The notes below the pieces were generated by a model. It made no database searches. It worked only from the letters and a program-made list of their open reading frames with translations, and was not told the DNA's origin. A program made the position numbers and the translations under genes. From an uncultured Clostridia bacterium (GTDB lineage: Bacteria > Bacillota > Clostridia > Oscillospirales > Acutalibacteraceae), in the NCBI GenBank assembly GCA_946626015.1, contig CAMOTT010000002.1, forward strand, positions 1-33,543: a stretch of 33,543 bases of DNA. The letters run 5' to 3'. Below, piece after piece: positions 1 to 8,176 of the stretch. Every line of letters begins with the position of its first letter. Position 1 is the stretch's first letter.

Positions 1-2
1 AA

Positions 3-374
3 AAGCAGAATGACGGCACAATAAAGATCACCATCGAGCTTAAGCCCGAGATGAACTCCCAGCCCTACTACCAGACAAAAAGTACCGCCAGCGCGGTGGG
101 AGCAATGTTCGGCCCCATCTCCAAGCAGGATATAGACAAGGAGCTTACCGGCAACAGGGCTGTTAAGATCGTTGTTAAAGATGTTGACTATGACCTCAAG
201 TATTATAACTGCATAGCCACCATCGTTTATGATCCGGCAACAAAGCACGTTAAGACCATCAGCCAGCTTATGGATACTCTTATCACTGTCAACAGCGGTA
301 AAGTTCTCGGCAGCTCATTCACAGGCTCAGCCGTGCTTCACGACGATCTTAAGATCTACAATATCAAATATTGA
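3..374 (+). CDS. 3' end of an unidentified protein (5' truncated by window edge)
   Basis: The reading frame is open from the left edge, so the start codon lies outside the window; about 123 C-terminal residues are visible, ending in a TAA-free tail closed by TGA at 372-374. The visible part alternates short hydrophobic and polar stretches (for example KITIELKP, KIVVKDVDYDL, TIVYDP), which suggests a beta-rich domain. No transmembrane segment, repeat or catalytic motif is seen, and I do not recognise the family. A strong terminator follows about 50 bases after the stop, so this is the last gene of its transcript. It converges on the arginine operon on the other strand. Confidence 0.7.
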   Translation, partial: KQNDGTIKITIELKPEMNSQPYYQTKSTASAVGAMFGPISKQDIDKELTGNRAVKIVVKDVDYDLKYYNCIATIVYDPATKHVKTISQLMDTLITVNSGKVLGSSFTGSAVLHDDLKIYNIKY

Positions 375-426
375 TTTTAAATATCGAAAGTTGATTTATT
401 TCAGTCTTTTGCATAAATCCGCACTT

Positions 427-455
427 AAAGGGAGGGCTTCCACGCCCTCCCTTTT
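427..455 (+). terminator. Rho-independent terminator of the left-edge gene
   Basis: Perfect 11-bp stem AAAGGGAGGGC (427-437) with GCCCTCCCTTT (444-454) around a 6-base loop, ending in TTTT. It sits just after the truncated plus-strand gene. Confidence 0.85.
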
Positions 456-511
456 ATCACATTATTGCAACATTTGAAAATATTACAAAGAAAATCGGAG
501 TCTGCAATATA

Positions 512-552
512 TTAAAAAGCAGCCTCCCTCACGCAGAGAAAGACTGCTTTTT
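512..552 (-). terminator. Rho-independent terminator of the arg operon
   Basis: AAAAAGCAG (514-522) pairs with CTGCTTTTT (544-552). Read on the minus strand the inner 8 positions also pair, three of them as G-U wobbles that would be mismatches on the plus strand. The stem of about 17 bp therefore belongs to the minus-strand transcript leaving argD. Confidence 0.85.
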
Positions 553-567
553 ATCATATTTTTTCGG

Positions 568-1728
568 TTATTTTACCGCTTCTTTTATAACCTCAAGAGC
601 CTTTATCAAAAGCTCCTCCGGGATATTAAGTGGCGGGAGCAGACGGACTTTATCCTTTGCCTTGATGGGCAATACGCCGTTTTTCATACATTCGGCGATA
701 ACTTCCCCGGCGTCCTTTTCCGTCTTTATGCCGATCATAAGCCCCATGCCGTCAACGCTGACAACGCCTGGCTGACCGGCGAGGGTATCAAAGATCAGCT
801 TTGATTTTTTACGGACTTCCGCCAGAAAGCTGTCGTCCAGCCTGTTTATAACGGATAACGCCGCGGCGGCGCAGATGGGGTTGCCGCCGAAGGTGGAACC
901 GTGACTCCCGGGGGTCAGGACGTTTTCGGTTTTTGCCGAGAGCATTGTGGCGCCCAGAGGCAGACCTCCGGCCAGACCCTTTGCAGTGGAGACAACGTCC
1001 GGGGAGATGCCGTAGTTCATATAGGCGTACAGTTTGCCGCTCCTGCCGTTGCCGCTCTGCACCTCGTCGCACATGAGCAGCACGTCGTATTTTTCGCACA
1101 GCTCCGCCAGCCCGTGAACATAGGCCTCCGGCAGGGGCATAACGCCGCCCTCGCCCTGTATGGGCTCAATAAGTATACCGGCGCATTTTTCGGTTTTGAA
1201 AACCTCCTCTGCCTCGGCAAGGTCGCCCACTGTTACGGAAACAAAACCCGGAGTGAGGGGGGTGAAATCCTTGTGGAACACATCCTGCCCTGTGGCGGCA
1301 AGGGTGGTAAGGGTCCTGCCGTGAAAGCTGTTCTTCAGGGTGACTATCGTATAGTAGTCGGAGCCTTTTTTGTCTGCGGCATATTTTCTCGCCACCTTGA
1401 TGGCGCATTCGTTTGCCTCCGCGCCTGAGTTGGAGAAGAAAACCTTTTTCATCCCGGTGCGCTCACAGAGCTGCTGCGCAAGGAGCGCGCAGGGTTCTGA
1501 GTAATACAGGTTTGAGGTGTGCTGTAAAACGCCGGCCTGCTTTGCCACCGCCTGAGCCCAGATATCATCTGAGTAGCCAAAGGTGTTCACCGCTATACCG
1601 GCGGAAAGGTCAATGTATTCCTTTCCCTCATCGTCCCAGACCAGAGAGCCTTTGCCCCTGACAAGAGCCACGGGAAAACGGCCGTAGGTGTGGGCTATGT
1701 ATTCGTTGTCAAGCTGTTTTATATTCAT
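568..1728 (-). CDS. argD: Acetylornithine aminotransferase ArgD
   Basis: PLP-dependent class III aminotransferase that converts N-acetylglutamate semialdehyde to N2-acetylornithine with glutamate as amino donor, in cytoplasmic arginine synthesis. The 386-residue length is normal. Visible family motifs are FFSNSGAEANE (about 98-107, cofactor phosphate binding), SFHGRTL (about 134-140), CDEVQSGNGRSG (about 220-231, the Asp that contacts the pyridine nitrogen), and STAKGLAGGLPLGA with the Schiff-base lysine at about K250. It is the last gene of argC-J-B-D, begins 3 bases after argB ends, and is followed by a strong terminator. Some enzymes of this family also act on succinyl-diaminopimelate intermediates; the arginine context favours ArgD. 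Confidence 0.95.
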   Translation of the reverse strand: MNIKQLDNEYIAHTYGRFPVALVRGKGSLVWDDEGKEYIDLSAGIAVNTFGYSDDIWAQAVAKQAGVLQHTSNLYYSEPCALLAQQLCERTGMKKVFFSNSGAEANECAIKVARKYAADKKGSDYYTIVTLKNSFHGRTLTTLAATGQDVFHKDFTPLTPGFVSVTVGDLAEAEEVFKTEKCAGILIEPIQGEGGVMPLPEAYVHGLAELCEKYDVLLMCDEVQSGNGRSGKLYAYMNYGISPDVVSTAKGLAGGLPLGATMLSAKTENVLTPGSHGSTFGGNPICAAAALSVINRLDDSFLAEVRKKSKLIFDTLAGQPGVVSVDGMGLMIGIKTEKDAGEVIAECMKNGVLPIKAKDKVRLLPPLNIPEELLIKALEVIKEAVK

Positions 1729-1731
1729 GGC

Positions 1732-2589
1732 TTACTCCTTTGTAAACATTGTGCCGATGCCTTCGTTTGTGAGCATTTCGATTAGTATGGCGTGGGGGAT
1801 CCTGCCGTCGATTATAAACACACGGTGCACGCCCCAGCTTATGGCGTCGGTGCAGCATTTGATCTTCGGGATCATACCGCCGGAGATTATGCCCTCTTTG
1901 ATAAGCTCCTCCGTCTCATCGCATTTGATGGTGGGGATAAGGCTGTCCGGGTCGTTCACGTCCCGCATAACGCCGCTGATATCGGTCATGCTGATAAGGC
2001 TTTCCGCCTCCAGCTTGCCGGCGATCTTTGCCGCCGCTGTGTCCGCGTTGACGTTGTAGACGTTGCCATCCTTGTCGCAGGCAACGGTGGAGATAACGGG
2101 GATGTAGCCCTTCTCCAGCACGTCGATTATGGGCTGGACGTTCACGTCCGTGATCTCGCCCACAAAACCCAGACGGTCGTCCTTGACCTTTGCCTGAATG
2201 ATGTGACCGTCTATTCCCGAAAGGCCTATGGCGTTGCCGCCCTTTGTGCCGATAAGGTTCACAAGTGATTTGTTGACCTTGCCCGCAAGCACCATCTGTA
2301 CTACGTCAACGGTCTCTTTGTCAGTGATACGCAGACCGTCCACAAATTGGCTTTCCTTGCCGACTTTTTTGAGCATATCCGTTATCTCGGGGCCTCCGCC
2401 GTGGACAAGCACGACCTTTACTCCGATAAGGTTGAGCAAAACGATGTCACGCATAACGGAGTCCTTGAGCTTTTCGTTTATCATGGCGTTGCCGCCGTAT
2501 TTTACAACAACGACCTTGCCGGTGTATTCCTGGATATAGGGCAGAGCGTGTACCAGTATTTTTGCCCTTTTGGCGTTTGATATCTCCAT
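1732..2589 (-). CDS. argB: Acetylglutamate kinase ArgB
   Basis: Amino-acid-kinase-family enzyme that phosphorylates N-acetylglutamate with ATP, the second step of arginine synthesis. Visible motifs are VVVKYGGNAM near the N terminus (ATP-binding glycine loop), LVHGGGPEI (substrate loop) and the C-terminal segment EGIISGGMIPK. The frame is open from an ATG at 2604, but that ATG lies inside ATGGAGG, whose GGAGG is an ideal Shine-Dalgarno site 8 bases before the ATG at 2589. I therefore start at MEISNAKRAK, giving 285 residues. The N-terminal helix before the kinase core resembles that of arginine-inhibited enzymes, so feedback inhibition is possible but inferred. It lies between argJ and argD in the operon. 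Confidence 0.95.
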   Translation of the reverse strand: MEISNAKRAKILVHALPYIQEYTGKVVVVKYGGNAMINEKLKDSVMRDIVLLNLIGVKVVLVHGGGPEITDMLKKVGKESQFVDGLRITDKETVDVVQMVLAGKVNKSLVNLIGTKGGNAIGLSGIDGHIIQAKVKDDRLGFVGEITDVNVQPIIDVLEKGYIPVISTVACDKDGNVYNVNADTAAAKIAGKLEAESLISMTDISGVMRDVNDPDSLIPTIKCDETEELIKEGIISGGMIPKIKCCTDAISWGVHRVFIIDGRIPHAILIEMLTNEGIGTMFTKE

Positions 2590-2606
2590 TGATTTTTCCT
2601 CCATTA

Positions 2607-3818
2607 TCAGGTGCGGTAGTCGCCGTTTATTTTAACGTAGTCATATGTAAGGTCACAGCCCCAGGCGGTTGAAGAACAGTCGCCGTCATTGAGGCTCACC
2701 AGAATTTCGATCTCGCTCTCCGTGAGCACTTTCTTTGCCAGATCCTCTGAGAATTCCACGCCCTCACCGTTGCGGCAAACCTCCACTTCGCCCGCCTTTG
2801 ATTTAAAGGAAACGCCGATCTTGTGCACGTCCACCGGGGCTCCGCTGTAACCGATGGCACAAAGCACCCTGCCCCAGTTGGCGTCCGCGCCAAACATGGC
2901 GGCCTTTGTCAGGGAGGAGCATATTACGCTCTTTGCCACGGTCTTGGCCGTCTGCTTGTCGGCGGCTCCGTCCACCTTGCACTCAAGGAGCTTGGTGGCG
3001 CCCTCGCCGTCCCCGGCTATCCGTCTGCAAAGGTAGACGGAAACAGTGTTGAGGGCCTTCATAAAGGCGTTGAAGGCTTCGCCCTCGCTGTCGATGAGCT
3101 TGTTCCCGGCCATGCCGTTTGCCAGCACGCAGACCATATCGTTTGTTGAGGTGTCTCCGTCGATGGAGATCATGTTGAAGGTCTCGGCGATATCTCCGGA
3201 AAGGGCTTTTTGAAGCATCGCGGGGGAGATGGCGCAGTCGCTGGTGATAAAAACGAGCATGGTGGCCATATTGGGGTGGATCATGCCCGAGCCCTTGGCG
3301 ATACCGCCGATGCGGCACTCCACGCCGTCGATCTCAAAAGAGACAGCAACTTCTTTTAACCTTGTATCAGTGGTCATTATTCCCTCGGCCGCCTCCGCCG
3401 AATTATTTCCCAGAGCTTTGTGCAGCAGGGGGATGCCGACCTTGAAGGGCTCGATATCCATAGGCAGGCCGATGACCCCCGTGGAGGCCACAACTATATC
3501 CGAGGCTTTAAGGGAAAGCTCCTCGGCCAGCAGCTTGCAGGTATCCTCAGCCAGCTGCTCGCCGCCGGTGTTGCAGGTGTTGGCGTTGCCGCTGTTGCAG
3601 ATGATAGCCTGAGCGTAGCCGTCGGAAATGTGATTTTTTGTCACGGCCAGGGGAGCGCCCTTGACCAGGTTGGTGGTATAGACTGCCGCCGCGGCCGCAT
3701 TTCTTTCGCTGTATATGAGGGCAATGTCGCGCTTTGTTTTATTCTTCCTTATTCCGCAGTGAACCCCTGCCGCAGTAAATCCCTTTGCGGCGCAAACTCC
3801 GCCTTCGATCATTTTCAT
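2607..3818 (-). CDS. argJ: Glutamate N-acetyltransferase ArgJ (likely bifunctional)
   Basis: Moves the acetyl group from N-acetylornithine to glutamate (the acetyl-recycling pathway); bifunctional members also use acetyl-CoA to make N-acetylglutamate. The self-cleavage and nucleophile motif KGSGMIHPNMATML is present at about residues 175-188, with cleavage expected between Ala185 and Thr186 to give alpha and beta chains. The C terminus SSTAWGCDLTYDYVKING is typical. An ATG at 3845 extends the frame, but GGAGG 8 bases before the ATG at 3818 (MKMIEGG) decides the start, giving 403 residues; the longer start would overlap argC. Absence of argA or argE nearby fits the recycling pathway. Whether it is truly bifunctional cannot be read from sequence. 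Confidence 0.94.
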   Translation of the reverse strand: MKMIEGGVCAAKGFTAAGVHCGIRKNKTKRDIALIYSERNAAAAAVYTTNLVKGAPLAVTKNHISDGYAQAIICNSGNANTCNTGGEQLAEDTCKLLAEELSLKASDIVVASTGVIGLPMDIEPFKVGIPLLHKALGNNSAEAAEGIMTTDTRLKEVAVSFEIDGVECRIGGIAKGSGMIHPNMATMLVFITSDCAISPAMLQKALSGDIAETFNMISIDGDTSTNDMVCVLANGMAGNKLIDSEGEAFNAFMKALNTVSVYLCRRIAGDGEGATKLLECKVDGAADKQTAKTVAKSVICSSLTKAAMFGADANWGRVLCAIGYSGAPVDVHKIGVSFKSKAGEVEVCRNGEGVEFSEDLAKKVLTESEIEILVSLNDGDCSSTAWGCDLTYDYVKINGDYRT

Positions 3819-3834
3819 AAAGCAGTCCTCCTTT

Positions 3835-4761
3835 TTAAATCTCAAGCCCTGTTTCCGGGGCCAGACCTAATTTTATATTCATACATTCTATTGCCGCGCC
3901 GGAAGCGCCCTTGCCCAGATTGTCGTATGTGGCGCAGAGGATTATTCTGTCATTGTTGCCGTAGGCGGCAACCGCCATGGTATCCTTGCCGGAGAGGGCG
4001 CCGGCGTTCAGAAAGCCCTCCTCGCCGCAGTCGGCGCAGTAAACGATGGGGGTGTTGTACTGAGCCTTGTATATTTTTGCGATGTCCTCAACAGAAGCGC
4101 CCTTGAGCATTGACTTGTGCAGTGGAACAGTCACCTGCATACCGCTGTAAATATCCGCCACCACGGGACAGAATACCGGGGGGATATCAACGCCGGTCTG
4201 GCACTGCATCTCCTTAAGATGCTTGTGGGTCTGCCCCAGCCCGTATTGTCTGGGAGCGTGGAGCAGGGGATCCCTGTCCTGAGCCTCATACTGGGCGATC
4301 ATCTTTTTGCCGCCGCCGCTGTAACCTGTCAAGGAAAAACAGGAAAGGGGAGCGGAGCTCTCCAAAACCCCGGCCTTTATCAGGGGGTAAACAAGGGCGA
4401 TAAAGCCGCTGGCATGGCAGCCCGGGGAGGCTATGCGGTCGCAGGCCAATATCTTTTGCCTGTGCTCCGGGGATAATTCCGGAAAACCGTAGGCCCAGCC
4501 GTCAGCTGTTCGGTGGGCGGTGGAGGTGTCGATTATCACGGCGCTGCTGCCCTCGGCCAGGGCGACGGCCTCTCTGGCGGCGTCGTCCGGCAGGCAGAGG
4601 AAAGATATATCGGATTGGAAGATAGCTTCCTTTATGCTTTTTGGATCCTTGCGCAGCTCGTCCGGGAGGATCAAAAGCTCTATATCCTTCCTTTCTTTCA
4701 GCCGTTCATATATGCGCAGCCCGGTGGTTCCGGCGCTGCCGTCAATAAAGATTTTATTCAT
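3835..4761 (-). CDS. argC: N-acetyl-gamma-glutamyl-phosphate reductase ArgC (short type)
   Basis: NADPH-dependent reductase that converts N-acetylglutamyl phosphate to the semialdehyde, the third step of arginine synthesis. The protein is about 308 residues, matching the shorter type-2 enzymes. The dinucleotide-binding start IFIDGSAGTTGLRIYERL and the catalytic cysteine in ASPGCHASGF (about C115) are visible. A GTG at 4773 extends the frame by four codons, but it is part of the GGTGG Shine-Dalgarno sequence; the ATG at 4761 with 8-base spacing is the better start. It is the first gene of the operon, directly downstream of a promoter overlapped by ARG-box-like sequences. Confidence 0.93.
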   Translation of the reverse strand: MNKIFIDGSAGTTGLRIYERLKERKDIELLILPDELRKDPKSIKEAIFQSDISFLCLPDDAAREAVALAEGSSAVIIDTSTAHRTADGWAYGFPELSPEHRQKILACDRIASPGCHASGFIALVYPLIKAGVLESSAPLSCFSLTGYSGGGKKMIAQYEAQDRDPLLHAPRQYGLGQTHKHLKEMQCQTGVDIPPVFCPVVADIYSGMQVTVPLHKSMLKGASVEDIAKIYKAQYNTPIVYCADCGEEGFLNAGALSGKDTMAVAAYGNNDRIILCATYDNLGKGASGAAIECMNIKLGLAPETGLEI

Positions 4762-4804
4762 GAAAATTTCCACCTATTTTAAATGATTGCATAATTTTTC
4801 GTAA

Positions 4805-4833
4805 ATTATAACATCTAATGAATAAAAATTCAA
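4805..4833 (-). promoter_or_regulatory. Promoter of the argCJBD operon
   Basis: Read on the minus strand: -35 TTGAAT (complement of 4828-4833), 17-base spacer, -10 TATAAT (complement of 4805-4810). It lies about 45 bases before the argC start. Confidence 0.75.
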
Positions 4834-4852
4834 CCTATTGAATAATTATCAA
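4817..4852 (-). promoter_or_regulatory. Tandem ARG boxes (ArgR/AhrC operator)
   Basis: The 18-mer aatgaataaaaattcaac at 4817-4834 closely matches the known ArgR/AhrC operator form (TGAAT, AT-rich centre, ATTCA). A second, weaker box, TTGA-7-TCAA, lies at 4838-4852, with centres about 20 bp apart, the usual spacing of paired ARG boxes. The first box covers the -35 and spacer of the argC promoter, which implies arginine-dependent repression. Confidence 0.75.
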
Positions 4853-4916
4853 GAGATTTTTGTATAGTTGCTGAAAGGAATACCCATAAGATCCCCGGGT
4901 TTTGTACAATAAAGCA

Positions 4917-4951
4917 AAAACAGACGGCTGAAAAAAACAACAGTCTGTTTT
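4917..4951 (-). terminator. Terminator of the glg-udg operon
   Basis: AAAACAGAC (4917-4925) pairs with GTCTGTTTT (4943-4951). On the minus strand the stem is followed by TTTTTG. It lies 40 bases after the end of the uracil-DNA glycosylase gene. Confidence 0.75.
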
Positions 4952-4992
4952 ATGCGAAAAATATTCGTTTTGCTTAAGGCTGTATACGCGCC

Positions 4993-5562
4993 TCAGTATG
5001 TATTCTCACAGACCTCTTTTATCTTTGCCTGCATTTTCAGAAAATCCTCAAAGGCCTCCGGCTTCTGCCGTGGGTTTCTTAACAGTGCGGCGGGGTGGAA
5101 GGTGCCCATCATCAGTACGCCCTTCTTTTCAAAAAACTCGCCGTGCTGTTTTGTGACCTTGAAATTTTCGTCGATGAGCCGCTGGGCGGAGATCCTGCCC
5201 AGGCAGACAATGATCTTCGGGTGCATCAGGCGAACCTGCTCACGGAGCCATCCGATGCAGGCGTTCTGCTCCTCGGGCTTAGGATCCCTGTTCTTAGGCG
5301 GGCGGCACTTGACCATGTTGGCGATATATATATTCTTTTTGCGGTCAAGGTCAACAGCGTCAAGGAATTTGTCCAGAAGCTGACCGCCTCTGCCCACAAA
5401 GGGTTCCCCCTGAAGATCCTCGTTTTCACCGGGGCCTTCGCCTATAAACATTACCTCCGCCTTTTCGTTGCCTGTGCCGAAAACAAGGTTTGTCCTCGTT
5501 TCGCAAAGCTCGCACTTGCGGCAATCCATGCAGGCGGATCTCAATTCTTCCCAAGTGTTCAT
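4993..5562 (-). CDS. Uracil-DNA glycosylase, family 4 (iron-sulfur type)
   Basis: Removes uracil from DNA to start base-excision repair. The 189 residues show the family 4 signature: motif GEGPGENED (about 41-49) at the active site, HPAAL (about 156-160), and four cysteines placed as the [4Fe-4S] ligands, namely C14 and C17 in DCRKC, C86 in KCRPP and C102 in NACIGW. These spacings match the Thermotoga-type enzymes. It starts 4 bases after glgA ends, so it is probably translated from the glycogen operon mRNA, and a terminator follows it. A repair enzyme at the end of a glycogen operon is probably co-transcription rather than functional linkage. Confidence 0.93.
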   Translation of the reverse strand: MNTWEELRSACMDCRKCELCETRTNLVFGTGNEKAEVMFIGEGPGENEDLQGEPFVGRGGQLLDKFLDAVDLDRKKNIYIANMVKCRPPKNRDPKPEEQNACIGWLREQVRLMHPKIIVCLGRISAQRLIDENFKVTKQHGEFFEKKGVLMMGTFHPAALLRNPRQKPEAFEDFLKMQAKIKEVCENTY

Positions 5563-5566
5563 AATA

Positions 5567-6988
5567 TTATTTCAGCAATCCTTTATACATTCTGATATAT
5601 TCGTTTGCGGAGCGACCCCAGCTGAAGTCGCAGAGCATGGCTCTCTTTGTGAGTATGCTCCAGCCTTCCTTGTCCGTGTAGCCGAAAATGGCGCGGCGGA
5701 TGGTGTGGAGCATATCATGGGCGTTGTAGTTCTCAAACACAAAGCCGTTGCCCTCGCCCGTGCCGCTGTCCACAATAGAGTCCTTTAAGCCGCCTGTCTG
5801 ACGGACGATGGGAATGGAACCATAGCGGAGCGCCACCATTTGAGCCAGACCGCAGGGCTCGCTCTTGGAGGGCATAAGGAAGATATCCGAACCGGCGTAG
5901 ATCTGCCGCGAAAGCTCGGGAACAAAGCCGATATAAACACCCACCTTGCCCGGATAACGGGTGGCCATTTCGTTAAAGAAGCTCTCGTATTTCCATTCGC
6001 CGGAGCCGAGAACAGCAATCTGAACGTCCTCGGTGTTGATAAGCTCTTCAAGCACTGCTTTGACCAGATCCAGACCCTTGTGCGCGACGAGCCTTGAAAC
6101 CATGCCGATGATCGGAACGTCGGGTCTGACTTCAAGCCCCAGCCGCTTTTGAAGAGCCTGCTTGTTGACAGCCTTGTTTGAGATATCCTCCGCGGAGTAG
6201 TTGGCGGCAATGGCCTTGTCCGTAGCCGGGTCATAGCTCTCGGTGTCGATGCCGTTCAGGATGCCCCGGAGCTTGTAGCTGCGCTGGTTGAGTATATTGT
6301 CCAATCCGTGGCTGAACCAGGGGTCAAGTATCTCTTTTGCATAGGTGGGGCTGACGGTGCTCACAAGGTTTGCGCACTCGATGCCGCCCTTCATAAGGTT
6401 AATATCCCCGTCATGGTCAAGCAGAGAGGCGTAACGCTCCTCCACGCCTAAAACGTCGTTGAGCACGCCGTAACCGTAAACGCCCTGGTACTGGATATTA
6501 TGGATGGTAAATACGGTTTTTATATTCTCAAAGCCCTCTCTTGTGGCGTACATGGTGTGGTAGTAAACCGGAACAAGAGCCGTCTGCCAGTCGTTACAGT
6601 GGATGATGTCGGGCTTAAAGCCGATGTGCGGGATTATTTCCAGAACGGCTCTTGAAAAGAATGCGAATCTTTCCGCATCGTCGTAATGGCCGTACATACC
6701 CTCGCGCTTGAAATAATATTGGTTATCGATAAGGTAATATATAACGCCGTCGCGCTTAGCCTCAAAAATACCGCAGTACTGGCGGCGCCACGCCACCGGC
6801 ACGGTGATGTTTGTGATGAATTTCATGGAGTCTTTAAGCTCCTGACTGATGGAGTCATAAAGGGGTATTACCACACGGCAGCCGATAAGCCTTTTCCTCA
6901 AAGCCTTGGGCAGGGAGCCTGCCACCTCGCCCAGTCCGCCACTGGCGGCAAAGGGCAGCGCCTCGCTTGCTGCATATAAAATCTTCAT
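5567..6988 (-). CDS. glgA: Glycogen synthase GlgA (GT5)
   Basis: Transfers glucose from ADP-glucose to the non-reducing end of alpha-1,4-glucan in the cytoplasm. The 473-residue GT-B protein begins with MKILYAASEALPFAASGGLGEVAGSLP; the GGLGEV loop corresponds to the KxGGLGDV sugar-nucleotide loop, with the Lys replaced by Ser here. Further matches are HCNDWQTALVP (about 130-140), TIHNIQYQGVY, and the C-terminal donor-binding part MPSKSEPCGLAQMVALRYGSIPIVRQTGGLKDSI. The Shine-Dalgarno before the ATG is weak (GGTG, 9 bases upstream), which may lower its expression or reflect coupling. It follows glgD by 49 bases and precedes the uracil-DNA glycosylase by 4. Confidence 0.95.
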   Translation of the reverse strand: MKILYAASEALPFAASGGLGEVAGSLPKALRKRLIGCRVVIPLYDSISQELKDSMKFITNITVPVAWRRQYCGIFEAKRDGVIYYLIDNQYYFKREGMYGHYDDAERFAFFSRAVLEIIPHIGFKPDIIHCNDWQTALVPVYYHTMYATREGFENIKTVFTIHNIQYQGVYGYGVLNDVLGVEERYASLLDHDGDINLMKGGIECANLVSTVSPTYAKEILDPWFSHGLDNILNQRSYKLRGILNGIDTESYDPATDKAIAANYSAEDISNKAVNKQALQKRLGLEVRPDVPIIGMVSRLVAHKGLDLVKAVLEELINTEDVQIAVLGSGEWKYESFFNEMATRYPGKVGVYIGFVPELSRQIYAGSDIFLMPSKSEPCGLAQMVALRYGSIPIVRQTGGLKDSIVDSGTGEGNGFVFENYNAHDMLHTIRRAIFGYTDKEGWSILTKRAMLCDFSWGRSANEYIRMYKGLLK

Positions 6989-7037
6989 AGTATTTTACAC
7001 CGTTTAAAAATAAACGCCTTTCTTTATATTTTCAAAA

Positions 7038-8153
7038 TCAAACAGTAATATTTTTACCAACGCAAACAGGATAATCCGAAGCGCCGCAAAGAACTTTGCC
7101 GGGCTTCAATGTAACGCCCTTGTCAAAGATGACGTTTTCCGCCCTTGCGCCCTCTCCGATATAGCTGTCCTGCATGATGATGCTGTTTTTGACCACCGCG
7201 TTCTTCGCTATCACAACGTCCATGAACAGGATGCAGTTCTCAACTGTGCCGTAGATCTTGCATCCGTCGGCCACAAGGGAGTTCACTGCGCTTGAACCCA
7301 GAGCGTAGAAGGCCGGCTCGTTGTCGCGCACCTTTGTAAAAACGGGACGGTCGGGATGGAAGAGCGCCTTGCGGTTATCCTTGTCAAGGAGCTCAAGGCT
7401 GATATCAAAATAGCTTTGCAGGCTGTCGACAACGCGGACAAAGCCGGTTGCTTCATAGCCGTATATCTTGAGCCTTTCTATATTTCGGCCGATAACGTCG
7501 CAGAGGAAGCTGGTGTAATTGAGGCTGTTTGCCTCGTTGATAAGGCGCTCCAGCAGGCTGCGCCTGAGCACGTATATGTTAAGGGGATAATCGGAATCTT
7601 CAGCGTTGTCAACGGTGTACGGAGCTCGGTTTATCCTGCCGTTCTCATCAAATTCAAAGGTCAGTGGCTCCACCCCCGGGGTTTTGCCGTGATGATAAGC
7701 TATGGTGATATCCGCCCCGGTCTGAAGATGGGCGTTGAAAAGTTTTGCAAAATCTATGTTGCAAACGACGTTGCAATCGCACATCACAACATAGTCCTCT
7801 TTGGAGTTCCTGATAAAGTCCAGTGTTCCAGTAAGGGCTTCGATCCTGTTATTGTACGCCCGATGGGAATCCGCGTTGGAGAAGGGGGGTAGGATGAACA
7901 TACCGTTCATCCTCCTGGCCAGATCCCAGGGCTTTCCTGTGCCCAGGTGATCCATAAGGGATCTGTAATTGCTCTTTGTGATAACGCCAACTTTTGTTAT
8001 GCCGCTGTTGACCATTTCCGACAGGGCAAAGTCGATCAGCCTGTAACGTCCCCCAAAGGGCACTGAACCCATAGTGCGCAGGCTCGTAAGCTCGGAAAGA
8101 GCAAAATCATAGGAGTTTGAATAGATTATGCCGACTACATTATTAACTCTCAT
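7038..8153 (-). CDS. glgD: Glucose-1-phosphate adenylyltransferase subunit GlgD
   Basis: The Firmicute-specific second subunit of ADP-glucose pyrophosphorylase, forming a hetero-oligomer with GlgC; it is usually described as weakly or non-catalytic. The 371 residues show a nucleotidyltransferase fold with FGGRYRLIDFALSEMVNSGI (about 33-52) and a C-terminal left-handed beta-helix with hexapeptide-like repeats (for example VIAKNAVVKNSIIMQDSYIGEGA). In the N-terminal region the GlgC-type GGQGSRL loop is replaced by IIYSNSYDFALSELT, the usual sign of GlgD. It sits 23 bases after glgC, consistent with co-translation of the two subunits. Confidence 0.93.
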   Translation of the reverse strand: MRVNNVVGIIYSNSYDFALSELTSLRTMGSVPFGGRYRLIDFALSEMVNSGITKVGVITKSNYRSLMDHLGTGKPWDLARRMNGMFILPPFSNADSHRAYNNRIEALTGTLDFIRNSKEDYVVMCDCNVVCNIDFAKLFNAHLQTGADITIAYHHGKTPGVEPLTFEFDENGRINRAPYTVDNAEDSDYPLNIYVLRRSLLERLINEANSLNYTSFLCDVIGRNIERLKIYGYEATGFVRVVDSLQSYFDISLELLDKDNRKALFHPDRPVFTKVRDNEPAFYALGSSAVNSLVADGCKIYGTVENCILFMDVVIAKNAVVKNSIIMQDSYIGEGARAENVIFDKGVTLKPGKVLCGASDYPVCVGKNITV

Positions 8154-8176
8154 TGTCCTTTTCCTTCCTTTCCCGA

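Noticed and set aside
3420..4106. 228-codon plus-strand frame opposite argJ and argC
   Set aside because: It spans a gene junction on the other strand and ends in Arg/Cys/Pro-rich composition typical of a shadow frame.
4762..4773. GTG start extending argC by four codons
   Set aside because: The GTG is part of the GGTGG ribosome site for the ATG at 4761.
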